Assembly: GCF_002763455.1 (NCBI RefSeq)
Contig: NZ_NIXK01000001.1
Span: 558,001-622,000, forward strand
From: Lentibacillus sediminis
Lineage (GTDB): Bacteria; Bacillota; Bacilli; Bacillales; Amphibacillaceae
DNA: 64,000 bases
Direction: 5' to 3'
The notes under the pieces are model-generated. The model had not been told where the DNA came from and did not search any database. It worked only from the letters and a program-made list of their open reading frames with translations. Below are positions 44,596-53,109 of this stretch, in pieces (positions within the stretch are counted from its first letter, which is position 1; the number at the start of each line of letters is the position of its first letter). Made by a program: the position numbers and the translations under genes.

Positions 44596-44728
44596 ATACA
44601 ACAATTTCATTTTTTAGCCAATTAAAGTAAATCTGTACCTTTTGCCAGGGTTGGTGCAGATGAAGGAGGAAGAGTAAACTGAATTCGCACGTTGGTAAAC
44701 AATTAAAAGAATAGAAGGATGTGTGTTT

Positions 44729-45913
44729 GTGTTGAATGAACCTTTGGTTGCTGCAGCTTTAATTTTTGCATTATTCGCATTAGGTGAGTTTATTTCTGTG
44801 ATTTCCAGAGCAAGGGTGCCGATGCTATTTGTGGTGATGATGGGCTATCTGCTGCTCTTGTGGACAGGGATTTTTCCGCAGGACATCGTGGACAGAGCCA
44901 GTTTCACCGCGTTTGCCTCGTTGCTTCCTGCCGTATTGATTGTACACATGGGGACGATTATCCCTCTTCAGCAGCTGAAGGAACAGTATAAGGCGGTGCT
45001 GATTGCATTATCGGGAATTGTTATTGCAGCGATCCTGGTTATGGCGATCTGTATTCCAATCATTGGCTATACCTCTGCCATCGCGGGAATCGGGCCGTTA
45101 TCAGGAGGAATCATTGCCCACGTCATCACGGTAGAAAAACTGACAGAGATGGGGCTTGTCGGCTTAGTTACCATTCCCTCCATGGTTCTTGCATTGCAAA
45201 AATTTATTGGAATGCCGTTGGCGACTTATTTTTTGCGAAAACGGGGAGTTACGGTGCAAAAAGAAATCAGTCAGGCAGGAGGAGTTGCTGCCTCCGCTGC
45301 TGCCCTTGAAGAAGAAGAGGCAAAGAAGAAAACAAGTGGAAGAAAGAGTCTTCTGCCGGAAAAATATCAAACTCAAGTTATCTTGCTGTTTCAGGTCTTT
45401 CTTGGTGCTGCGATCGCAGTAAGTCTGGACTCGCTTACAGGCATTAATTACAGCCTCTGGGCACTTGCACTGGGACTCATCGGGACCCATTTCGGTTTCT
45501 ATACAGGGAATATCATGCAGCGTGCCAATTCATTTGGAATTTCCATGGCTCTGTTAATTGTCGTGGTGATGGGTTCGATGAACGGGATTACTCCGGGGAT
45601 GTTCGTTGGCTATCTCCCGGAAGTATTGCTGATCATGAGTGTTGGTGTGGTCGGGATTATGCTGGGTGGCTACTTTATGTCCAAACTAGTGAAATGGGAT
45701 CACAACAAGGGTATGCCGGTTGCGCTGACCGCGCTTTTTGGTTTCCCGGCTGACTATATTGTCTGTGATGAAGTAAGCAGAAGTGTGAGTTCCAATGAAA
45801 CGGAACAGAAAGCAATATTCGATGAACTTCTGACACCGATGCTGGTTGGCGGCTTTACAACTGTGACCATTGCATCGATTGTTATCGCCAGTATTTTGGT
45901 TGGAACGCTTTAG
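44729..45913 (+). CDS. uncharacterised polytopic membrane transporter
   Basis: A 394-residue integral membrane protein with about eleven helices. I do not recognise the family with certainty; glycine-rich re-entrant-like loops (GIGPLSGGIIAHVITVEKL) and a mid-protein charged loop (about 185-215, EEEEAKKKTSGRKS) recall GltS-type symporters. The start is GTG 44729, nine bases behind AAGGA; an in-frame GTG at 44723 is close by. It precedes the amidohydrolase gene across a repeat array and faces the peptidase genes, so it may import an acyl-amino acid, dipeptide or organic acid. Confidence 0.7.
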   Translation: MLNEPLVAAALIFALFALGEFISVISRARVPMLFVVMMGYLLLLWTGIFPQDIVDRASFTAFASLLPAVLIVHMGTIIPLQQLKEQYKAVLIALSGIVIAAILVMAICIPIIGYTSAIAGIGPLSGGIIAHVITVEKLTEMGLVGLVTIPSMVLALQKFIGMPLATYFLRKRGVTVQKEISQAGGVAASAAALEEEEAKKKTSGRKSLLPEKYQTQVILLFQVFLGAAIAVSLDSLTGINYSLWALALGLIGTHFGFYTGNIMQRANSFGISMALLIVVVMGSMNGITPGMFVGYLPEVLLIMSVGVVGIMLGGYFMSKLVKWDHNKGMPVALTALFGFPADYIVCDEVSRSVSSNETEQKAIFDELLTPMLVGGFTTVTIASIVIASILVGTL

Positions 45914-45923
45914 GAGAACCCGG

Positions 45924-46123
45924 AACTTCAACCGGAGAGCATGAAACTTCAGGTCGAGTGCGCAAACTTCCGGCCGAGAACGAGAACTTCCGGTCGAGAG
46001 CGTAAACTTCCGGTCGAGAGCGCGAACTTCCGGTCGAGAGCGTAAACTTCCGGCCGAGAGAGCAAACTTCCGGTGAGAGCACAAACTTCCGGCCGAGAGC
46101 AGAAACTCCAACCGGAGAGCGAA
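45924..46123. repeat. ten tandem copies of a 20-bp intergenic repeat
   Basis: Copies of AACTTCCGGYCGAGAGCGYA start at 45924, 45945, 45965, 45985, 46005, 46025, 46045, 46065, 46084 and 46104. The central six are nearly identical and the outer ones are decayed. It fills the gap between the transporter and amidohydrolase genes. On the minus strand the unit contains CCGGAAGTT, akin to GCTGAAGTT of the 21-bp array at 31.8 kb. There are no unique spacers, so it is not CRISPR. Confidence 0.9.
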
Positions 46124-46161
46124 AACATAAGCCAGAAAAATAAGAATGGAGCGGATGAAAA

Positions 46162-47415
46162 ATGACCTACACACTGGTAAAGAACGGTACATTGATTGAT
46201 GGAAAAGGCGGCGAACCGGTAAAAGATGCGGCAGTACTCTTAAAAGACGGAAAAATTGAAGCAGTCGGCAAACTTGGTGATTTGCCGCAAGTCGATGCAG
46301 AGGTACTTGATGCAGACGGTGGCTTTATCCTGCCCGGATTGATCGACACGCATGTCCATATGATGATGGAGCAAAAGCCCCTCCAGCAGAAAATGCAGAC
46401 ACCGTTTTCGTTTAAATTTTATCAGGCAATCGACTATTTCAAAAAAACCATCGACGCAGGGATTACTTCCGTTCGTGATGCCGGCTTTACGGATGCCGGG
46501 GTGAAGCAGGCAGTGGAAGAGGGACTTGTGCTCGGGCCCCGTATGCAGATCAGTGTTAATCCGCTGACGATCACAGGCGGTCATGGAGATAAGTGGATGC
46601 GATCCGGTATTGACCTCACTGACCCGTCGTACCCGGCGATGCCGAGCGGTCTCTGTGACGGTCCGGACCAGGTTCATCAGAAGGTGAGGGAAATGCTGCG
46701 GGCAGGAGCCGATATTATCAAAGTGCATGCAACCGGCGGAGTAATGAGTCCGACCGATCACCCGGAATTCACGCAATTTTCCCAGGAAGAGCTGGAAATT
46801 ATGGTGCGGGAGGCCACCTACCGCCGCGGTGTCAAGGTGATGGCACATGCTCAAGGAGCAGAAGGGGTGAAAAACGCCGTTCGGGCCGGCATCCATTCCA
46901 TTGAACACGGCATCTACCTCGATGATGAAGCAATTGAGCTGATGCTGGAGCATGGCACATATCTGGTCCCGACATTGCTCGCACCTGTATCCGTGCTGGA
47001 ACAGGCGGAGTCAGGTAGTATCCCTCCATATGCACTGGAGAAATCACGTGAAGTGGTGGACATCCATAAAGAAAGCTTCTCCAAAGCCTACAAAGCAGGC
47101 GTAAAAATTGCGATGGGCACCGATGCCGGCGTCATGCCGCATGGCACAAATTTGCGCGAACTTGACTTGATGTGCCAGGCCGGCATGACTCCAATGGAAG
47201 CAATCGTCGTAACAACCAAAGTAGCTGCGGAATGTATGGGCTGGGGCGACCAGCTCGGCACGGTTGAACCAGGAAAGAAAGCGGATCTCGTTATTGCAAG
47301 CACGGACCCGATCACCAATATTCGCGGTCTGGAAAATACCGATAACATTGTGACAGTAGTGAAGGACGGAAACGTAGTGAAAGATGTGCGGGAGAAAGTG
47401 ACTGCAAGGGTTTAA
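46162..47415 (+). CDS. metal-dependent amidohydrolase (prolidase/imidazolonepropionase-like)
   Basis: Amidohydrolase superfamily enzyme of 417 aa. Binuclear-metal features are LIDTHVHMMMEQ (HxH), IIKVHATGGVMSP (bridging carbamylated Lys candidate), MAHAQGAEGVKNAVRAGIHSIEHG (two His) and MGTDAGVMPHG (Asp). Relatives in this cog1228 group include Xaa-Pro and Xaa-Arg/Lys dipeptidases acting on dipeptides and N-acyl amino acids. GGAGCGGATGAAAA precedes the ATG. Context beside peptidase and transporter genes supports peptide or acyl-amino acid breakdown. Confidence 0.85.
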   Translation: MTYTLVKNGTLIDGKGGEPVKDAAVLLKDGKIEAVGKLGDLPQVDAEVLDADGGFILPGLIDTHVHMMMEQKPLQQKMQTPFSFKFYQAIDYFKKTIDAGITSVRDAGFTDAGVKQAVEEGLVLGPRMQISVNPLTITGGHGDKWMRSGIDLTDPSYPAMPSGLCDGPDQVHQKVREMLRAGADIIKVHATGGVMSPTDHPEFTQFSQEELEIMVREATYRRGVKVMAHAQGAEGVKNAVRAGIHSIEHGIYLDDEAIELMLEHGTYLVPTLLAPVSVLEQAESGSIPPYALEKSREVVDIHKESFSKAYKAGVKIAMGTDAGVMPHGTNLRELDLMCQAGMTPMEAIVVTTKVAAECMGWGDQLGTVEPGKKADLVIASTDPITNIRGLENTDNIVTVVKDGNVVKDVREKVTARV

Positions 47416-47424
47416 TTCAAAGAA

Positions 47425-47451
47425 GATGCCTGTCGGCTGGTGACAGGCATC
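47425..47451 (+). terminator. hairpin after the amidohydrolase gene
   Basis: Perfect ten-base stem GATGCCTGTC/GACAGGCATC with seven-base loop; the following TATTATTAT is a weak T-tract. Confidence 0.6.
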
Positions 47452-47585
47452 TATTATTATAGAAGAAATAGTAAAAATGGCTCAGACAGAATTCGCTAAA
47501 ATATTTCCCGGGTAATAAATCGTATCAGCTATTGTTGAGGAACTGTTATTAAGACGTAACATGAACACGGGCAGGGGGTGCAATC

Positions 47586-48062
47586 ATGGAAATTCGTGAG
47601 ATCCAGGAAAAAGACAATAGAGCAATGGAGCAAATTATTAAGCGATCATTGGAATCATTTGATTTAAACATTCCAGGAACAGCCTATTTTGATCCCCAAT
47701 TGGGAAATCTAGCCCAATTTTACAAGCAGCAATCAAATGCAAGATACTGGGTTATAGTGAATGAACAGGATGAAGTGGCGGGTGGAGTGGGTATTGCGCC
47801 ATTTGCACGAAAGTCGGGGGTTTGTGAACTGCAAAAGCTTTACGTTAAACCTGAAGCTCAAGGTATGGGGTCGGCTAGGGAACTGATGAATGTGGCACTT
47901 GGTTTTGCCAAGGAACATTATACATACTGCTACTTAGAAACAATGGGCAAACTCCAAGCAGCGAATCTTCTTTACTCCAAACTAGGTTTCCGGCTTCTTG
48001 AAAGCCCACTGGATGGTTCAGAGCATGGGACGATGGACGCTTGGTATATAAAAGAATTATAG
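47586..48062 (+). CDS. GNAT family N-acetyltransferase
   Basis: A 158-residue single-domain acetyltransferase. The acetyl-CoA loop appears as VKPEAQGMGSARELM near residue 95, preceded by the strand segment ELQKLYV and followed by a C-terminal YSKLGFRLLE. The substrate is unknown. AGGGGGTGCAATC precedes the ATG. It is monocistronic. Confidence 0.85.
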   Translation: MEIREIQEKDNRAMEQIIKRSLESFDLNIPGTAYFDPQLGNLAQFYKQQSNARYWVIVNEQDEVAGGVGIAPFARKSGVCELQKLYVKPEAQGMGSARELMNVALGFAKEHYTYCYLETMGKLQAANLLYSKLGFRLLESPLDGSEHGTMDAWYIKEL

Positions 48063-48073
48063 TTGATTACCCT

Positions 48074-48197
48074 GCCGCTGCGGAAATACCCTTCGCTTTC
48101 CGCGGGAGCTGGTGAGCCTCCTCGTGCTGTCGCACTGCGGGGTCTCACCTATGCTTATCATCCCGCAGGAGTCTCAGGGTATTTCCTCCGCTGGGTG
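48074..48197. repeat. large imperfect palindromic intergenic repeat of Bacillaceae type
   Basis: An outer stem pairs GCGGAAATACCC with GGGTATTTCCTCCGC. Inner stems pair TTTCCGCGGGA with TCCCGCAGGA and GGTGAG with CTCACC. The sequence signature (GCTTTCCGCGGG, GAGCCTCCTCG, CTGCGGGGTCTC, CCCGCAGGAGTCT) is that of a repeat family I know from many Bacillaceae genomes. It may be a mobile miniature element or RNA-structure element and has no coding capacity. Confidence 0.7.
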
Positions 48198-48284
48198 ATG
48201 TGCCTTTTAAAAGCAAGCAACAACTATCCACTTTGTAGCAATAAACCTTACGAATAGAGCCAAAACGAACAGCTATTAAATGAA

Positions 48285-48318
48285 AAAGCCGCATTCATCC
48301 ACTGAGAAATGCGGCTTT
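48285..48318. terminator. terminator for the minus-strand small ORF (possibly bidirectional)
   Basis: AAAGCCGCATT/AATGCGGCTTT perfect 11-base stem; the best T-run is on the minus strand. Confidence 0.65.
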
Positions 48319-48341
48319 CAGGGCGTTAAGTGCAAAATATT

Positions 48342-48518
48342 TCATTCTGAAGGAGGCCGGCTATTTGAATTTTTTACCATACCTTTCAAATATCTATCTA
48401 ATGCCTTTTTCTCATCCACGCTTCGAGGTTTCAGCCAATCTTCCATATCCGCAGGAAGAACAATTTTTTCTTCCTTGGTATCTTCATTTGATGGGTGCTT
48501 CGATGATTTACTTAGCGT
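48342..48518 (-). CDS. small hypothetical protein, about 58 aa, with non-standard or lost start codon
   Basis: An open frame ending TGA at 48342-48344 reads LSKSSKHPSNED, then EEKIVLPADMEDWLKPRSVD and a basic tail, protein-like and highly charged. At the position expected for the start, nine bases behind AAAGGAG, stands ACG (48516-48518) instead of ATG. A terminator follows on this strand. Either ACG initiates or a T-to-C change killed the start. The family is not recognised. Confidence 0.4.
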   Translation of the reverse strand, partial: TLSKSSKHPSNEDTKEEKIVLPADMEDWLKPRSVDEKKALDRYLKGMVKNSNSRPPSE

Positions 48519-48645
48519 GAAACGGCGCTCCTTTCCATGTACTTTTCCTTATAGTTTATAATATTTTCGAAAAATTATAAAGGGGTAGTTTGTATGCCTC
48601 ATTTCCAGTATGATTAAATTATCAGAAGAAATAGGAGAGAAAACA

Positions 48646-49878
48646 ATGAATCCATCAACGGTAAGTGAAATTTTTACTGAACTAAGAGAAAGCAAGAAAG
48701 TAGAAGAAGCCTTGGCATTTATCAAAACAGACCACGAAAATACGGTTGCGGAGCAGATAACGATCACCGAAATACCTGCACCGCCATTCAAGGAGCAAAT
48801 ACGGGCGGAGGATCTTCTCAAGCGATTGAAAGACCTGCAGCTTGAGGACGTTCAAATGGACGCGGAAGGAAATGTCTTCGGTGTCCGCCGCGGAACGGGA
48901 GGCGGACCGACATTGTTTGTTTCGGCCCACCTGGATACGGTTTTTCCGGAAGGGACAGACACAGCGGTCAAGGAAGAAGGCGGGATTCTTTACGCACCCG
49001 GGGTCGGCGATGATACGAGAGGGCTGGCGGAGTTACTGTCGCTCGTCCGCGCTTTTCAAGAGGCGGACATCCAGCATAAGGGTGATATTATTTTCGGTGG
49101 TACGGTTGGAGAAGAAGGAGCTGGCAATTTGCGCGGGGTAAAAGCGTTTTTTGACCAACAGGCGAATGTGGATGGCTACATATCAATAGATGGACCGGAC
49201 TGGGAGAATATTATTTATCTAGGGACAGGCAGTTACCGATTCACAGTCACATACAAAGGCCCAGGCGGCCACAGCTTCGGAAATTTTGGCGAGCCAAGTG
49301 CGACACACGCGCTGGGGCGGGCGATTGCTGCGATTGCTGAACTGAGAACAAAAGAGGAGCCCAGGACAACATTCACAGTCGGCGAGGTGTCTGGCGGAAC
49401 ATCCGTCAATGCCATCGCCGCAGAAGCAAGCATGACGGTGGATTTGCGCTCCAATGACAAAGGGGAGCTGCAAGGGCTGGCGAATCATTTTCTAACGATT
49501 GTCCAGGCAGCCTGTGATGCGGAAAACCAACGATGGAACAGCGACAAGCTAACCGTAGAGATCGACCAGTTTGGCGATCGCCCGTCTGCCAGCCAGTCAG
49601 CGGTGGCCGCAATTGTGCAGGCATCAAGTGAAGCAATCCGCTCCCTTGGCGGCCAGCCGGAATTAGTCGGGCCGAGCAGCACGGACGCCAATTACCCGAT
49701 GAGTTTGGGCATCCCCGCTGTCACATCCGGAACAGGCGGAAAGGCAGGCGGCGCGCACACGCTTGGGGAATGGTATGACCCGGCAAACGGATATGTTGGA
49801 GTGCAAAAACATCTTCTGTTGATTCTTGGGCTGATTGGTGTTGATGGGGTGAGTGAGGCTTTATTGGAGCAAAGGTGA
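48646..49878 (+). CDS. M20 family metallopeptidase (PepT-like)
   Basis: Zinc peptidase of 410 aa from ATG 48646, behind ATAGGAGAGAAAAC. It has ITEIPAPPFKEQ near 48, the zinc motif VSAHLDTVFPEG, then GVGDDTRGLAELLSL and GTVGEEGAGNLRGVK, a dimerisation domain (GGHSFGNFGEPSATHALGRA) and a final zinc His in KAGGAHTLGEWYD. Close relatives are annotated as tripeptidases or acetylornithine deacetylase-like; a peptide or acyl-amino acid substrate fits the region. Confidence 0.85.
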   Translation: MNPSTVSEIFTELRESKKVEEALAFIKTDHENTVAEQITITEIPAPPFKEQIRAEDLLKRLKDLQLEDVQMDAEGNVFGVRRGTGGGPTLFVSAHLDTVFPEGTDTAVKEEGGILYAPGVGDDTRGLAELLSLVRAFQEADIQHKGDIIFGGTVGEEGAGNLRGVKAFFDQQANVDGYISIDGPDWENIIYLGTGSYRFTVTYKGPGGHSFGNFGEPSATHALGRAIAAIAELRTKEEPRTTFTVGEVSGGTSVNAIAAEASMTVDLRSNDKGELQGLANHFLTIVQAACDAENQRWNSDKLTVEIDQFGDRPSASQSAVAAIVQASSEAIRSLGGQPELVGPSSTDANYPMSLGIPAVTSGTGGKAGGAHTLGEWYDPANGYVGVQKHLLLILGLIGVDGVSEALLEQR

Positions 49879-50046
49879 ATTCAGGTTGGGAATGAAGAAA
49901 AGGAAAAGCATTAAACGATGGGTTACTTGGGAAGTGTAGGATAGTGACTGTTAGGATAAATTTTTCTTCTGATTTTTGAAACTTCATAAGTGTACTTACG
50001 TATTTATATGTAGTATTTGATAAATCAGAAACGGATGTGATTACAA

Positions 50047-50955
50047 ATGAATAAAAGAAAGATCCTGATTTATGCTCTATGGCTTTACGGTTTAAGCTTC
50101 GGTTTTGCGGCGCTGTTTTTCCTTAGCGGTCTCGGAAGTAACATGATTCTATTAAGCTTGTTCATGCCAGTGTATATGTTTTTTCCACTGATTGCCGTCT
50201 TTATCGTGCAAAAATTGATCTACAAAGAAGCCGTCGCCCGACCGCTATTGCTCACCGGAAAGCCAAATTGGTGGTGGCCGGTTGCTGCGATCCTTCCGTT
50301 ATTGCTTGTTGGATTAACCGCATTGGTCGCTATTTTGTTCCCGGGTACAACACTTGATTTGGGGATGGAAAATTACTTAGGTATGCTTGATGGAGCTACT
50401 GCGGCAGCAATGACAGATTTGTTTGAGATGCTGCCATTCCATCCGCTATGGTTACTCGCAGGTCAAGCCTTTATTGGCGGAATTACCATCAACGCCCTTT
50501 TCGCTTTTGGAGAAGAGATTGGCTGGCGCGGTTTTCTGCTCCGAGAGTTCCAGGCGCTTGGTTTTTGGAAAGCATCTTTGCTGATCGGACTGATGTGGGG
50601 ACCGTGGCATGCACCGCTGACACTTTTTGCTGGTCACAACTATCCAAGCACTCCTGTTTTCGGAGTCCTGATGATGACCGTGTTCTGTATGCTTATCTCA
50701 CCGATCATTTCTTTCATTACCATTAAATCACGCTCCGTGTTAGCGGCTGCATTCTTTCATGGTGTCATCAATGGCAGTGCTTCCCTCGGCATTATGATCG
50801 TAGCCGGCGGAAATCCGGAATTGCTCAACGGGTTGACAGGACTAGCCGGTTTCATAGTTTTGCTGGTGGTGAATGGACTCATTTTTATTACAACGCGAGG
50901 CACGATTAACGAGAATTACAAGGCAGTTTTTGCGCGGGCGGAGCGCACCACTTAA
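50047..50955 (+). CDS. CPBP family intramembrane glutamic endopeptidase
   Basis: A 302-residue membrane protease-like protein of the CAAX/Abi family. The catalytic motifs are EEIGWRGFLLREFQ near residue 157, GLMWGPWHAPLTLF near 181 and FFHGVINGS near 238, within about eight membrane helices. Relatives process prenylated proteins, peptides or bacteriocins or give self-immunity; no bacteriocin gene is seen here. It is followed 36 bases later by the DUF418 gene. Confidence 0.88.
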   Translation: MNKRKILIYALWLYGLSFGFAALFFLSGLGSNMILLSLFMPVYMFFPLIAVFIVQKLIYKEAVARPLLLTGKPNWWWPVAAILPLLLVGLTALVAILFPGTTLDLGMENYLGMLDGATAAAMTDLFEMLPFHPLWLLAGQAFIGGITINALFAFGEEIGWRGFLLREFQALGFWKASLLIGLMWGPWHAPLTLFAGHNYPSTPVFGVLMMTVFCMLISPIISFITIKSRSVLAAAFFHGVINGSASLGIMIVAGGNPELLNGLTGLAGFIVLLVVNGLIFITTRGTINENYKAVFARAERTT

Positions 50956-50991
50956 ATATGGTCGATGATAGAGAAAGATAGGAGGAAGAAA

Positions 50992-52203
50992 ATGAAATAT
51001 CGCGGAATTGCGCCAAATGAACGGATTCACACGCTGGATATTATTCGCGGGATTGCGATTCTGGGGATTGTCCTTGCGAACATGATGCATTTCAAATCAT
51101 TGGGGCAGCTGGATCCGTTTATTTTGGTTGATGGGTATCAATTGCCGGATGGGCTTTTTAATCAGGTTAGTTCCTTAATTATTACGTTTTTCGTTGAAGG
51201 CAAGTTTTACCCGATGTTCTCGCTTCTGTTCGGCTTAGGCTTTTATATTTTTTATGACCGTTTGCTGCAAAAGGATGTACGTGCGGGCCGGGTGTTTTCA
51301 CGCAGGTTGACCTTTTTGCTTATTCTGGGGCTGATTCACCTTATTTTCTTTTGGCATGGCGATATTTTATTTACATACGGGATAACGGGCTTTTTCCTCT
51401 TGTTTTTCATTTCCAGAAAGCCGAAAACCATTATGATTTGGTCCGTGGCTTTGCTTGCGGTGTCCAGTTTGGTCGTAAGTCTTTTATATGTGCTGATTGG
51501 GTGGGGCACGCATTTTGGACTCGAAACAGGCACCATCCCCGCTTCCGATTTTCAGGCAACGAATGAAGCGACGATGGCGGTGATGGCTGAAGGCGGCTAC
51601 TGGGAAATTGTTGGGTTTCGACTCGTCGGGTCTATCTCTGCGATTTTTGGAAATATCTTCTTGATGCCGACCATTTTGCCGCTGTTTCTTATTGGGTTAT
51701 ATATGGGGAAAACCGGTATGTTCCATGACGTGGAAGCACATCTCGGCCGTTGGAAAAAGATATGTATACATAGTTCGTGGATTGGGATCGTTTTTTCGGT
51801 GCTGACAACAGCGATGATGCATGGCCTCACACCAATGCCTGCTTACATCGCATTTGGATTAGGTTTTGGCATACGCATGTTCACCGGGCCAATTCTGATG
51901 CTTTTCTATGTATCCGCACTCGTGCTGCTTTTAAGGAAGGAAACGAGGCAGAAGATTATGAAGCTATTTGCAGCTGTCGGACGCATGGCGCTAACAAATT
52001 ATCTGATGCAGACGCTGATTTTGGTCTTTATTTTCCATGGTTATGGGTTGGGGCTTTACGGTCAGGTTGCGAGCGGTGTCGGACTTCTCCTATCTGTTGG
52101 GGTGTATGTGCTCCAAGTCATCCTAAGTACATTGTATTTGAAGAAATTCAAGCAGGGACCGCTGGAAGCGTTATGGCGGAAGTGGACGTATAGGAATGTG
52201 TAG
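50992..52203 (+). CDS. DUF418 domain membrane protein
   Basis: Membrane protein of 403 aa with about ten helices, started at ATG 50992 behind AGGAGGAAGAA. The N-terminal ERIHTLDIIRGIAILGIVLANM and the late GRMALTNYLMQTLI segment are the hallmarks of the YeiB/DUF418 family. Function is unknown; acyltransferase-3-like membrane topology has been noted for the family. It probably shares a transcript with the CPBP gene. Confidence 0.88.
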   Translation: MKYRGIAPNERIHTLDIIRGIAILGIVLANMMHFKSLGQLDPFILVDGYQLPDGLFNQVSSLIITFFVEGKFYPMFSLLFGLGFYIFYDRLLQKDVRAGRVFSRRLTFLLILGLIHLIFFWHGDILFTYGITGFFLLFFISRKPKTIMIWSVALLAVSSLVVSLLYVLIGWGTHFGLETGTIPASDFQATNEATMAVMAEGGYWEIVGFRLVGSISAIFGNIFLMPTILPLFLIGLYMGKTGMFHDVEAHLGRWKKICIHSSWIGIVFSVLTTAMMHGLTPMPAYIAFGLGFGIRMFTGPILMLFYVSALVLLLRKETRQKIMKLFAAVGRMALTNYLMQTLILVFIFHGYGLGLYGQVASGVGLLLSVGVYVLQVILSTLYLKKFKQGPLEALWRKWTYRNV

Positions 52204-52269
52204 CTGACAGTTTTAGATTTGATGAACTCCAAGAACTGTTTTATAAATCGTTATAGGAGTTGAATAAAC

Positions 52270-53025
52270 GTGAAGATGAATTTAATTTTAAAGAACATAT
52301 TGGAAAAGCTGGTTGGCGCCAGCTTTTCCATCTCCGTCTTTTTTATAATTATGTTCATCTCTACTGGTTTTAACTTATTTGAATTTCATGAGCTAATAGC
52401 ATCTCCTTGGATTTGGGCGGTTATTTTTGGGTATGGATTAATAAGTTCATTCCTTATTGATTGGATAGGAATGTTTATCCCTCGATTTACAATTACAAAA
52501 CAGATTGGATTGTATATATTATTTGGGTATTTAATTTTTCTGGTACCGTTATCCCTCCCATTTCTATTGATTGGTGGTACAATTGGAGCTTTCTTCTCTC
52601 TTCTATTTTTATTTGGGAAACAGAAGTTAAAGGTTACAAAATGGTATAGCTGGATTGTATTTGTTGTTCCTTTGCTTTGCATGGTGATGATCCCGTTTGA
52701 TTATACGAGTAAGCAAGGATGGGATGAGACATGGGGAGATAATTTTGCAGAGATAGAGTACGAATATTTTAATGGCGAGCATTTAATTCCTATTCATGGC
52801 AAACCAGGCGATAAGATTTATTTTGAAGTGGAACATCATTTTAGCTTTGGCAATAGTTATGGAATGTCACTGTATGATAAAAATAGCGAAAGAACAGGTA
52901 TGACCCCAGTGAATGATGATCACGATGTATTTAGCACACATTTTGAAGAGGAAACGGTTAGATTTATTGTTGTTCGAGCGATAGATGGACATGATGGGGA
53001 AATTAGGGTTAATTGGTGGAGATAG
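52270..53025 (+). CDS. hypothetical membrane protein with extracytoplasmic C-terminal domain
   Basis: A 251-residue protein that I do not recognise. Four hydrophobic segments lie between residues 15 and 145, followed by a ~100-residue polar domain that begins after PFDYTSKQGWDE and ends HDGEIRVNWWR, probably outside the membrane and beta-rich. The start is GTG 52270, ten bases behind AGGAG; ATG 52276 is the alternative. Codon use is more A+T rich than in the upstream genes, which hints at separate origin. Confidence 0.7.
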   Translation: MKMNLILKNILEKLVGASFSISVFFIIMFISTGFNLFEFHELIASPWIWAVIFGYGLISSFLIDWIGMFIPRFTITKQIGLYILFGYLIFLVPLSLPFLLIGGTIGAFFSLLFLFGKQKLKVTKWYSWIVFVVPLLCMVMIPFDYTSKQGWDETWGDNFAEIEYEYFNGEHLIPIHGKPGDKIYFEVEHHFSFGNSYGMSLYDKNSERTGMTPVNDDHDVFSTHFEEETVRFIVVRAIDGHDGEIRVNWWR

Positions 53026-53065
53026 GGTTACGTATCAGCTTTTCTACTTGGATGAAAAGTATCAA

Positions 53066-53093
53066 CGAAAAAAAGACCGCTCCCCGCGGTCTT
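53066..53093 (-). terminator. terminator of the chitobiose-type operon
   Basis: AAGACCGC/GCGGTCTT stem with loop TCCCC; the T-run is on the minus strand. Confidence 0.72.
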
Positions 53094-53109
53094 CTCACAC
53101 AACCATCCG

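Noticed and set aside
45924-46123. Possible CRISPR array
   Set aside because: The 20-bp units follow each other without unique spacers, and there are no cas genes in the window.
45686-46192. 168-codon minus-strand frame over the transporter end and the 20-bp array
   Set aside because: Its 20-residue periodicity is only the array read in frame, and the rest is antisense to a clear transporter gene.
48063-48257. 64-codon plus-strand frame after the GNAT gene
   Set aside because: It is the palindromic repeat element read as protein and starts directly at the GNAT stop.
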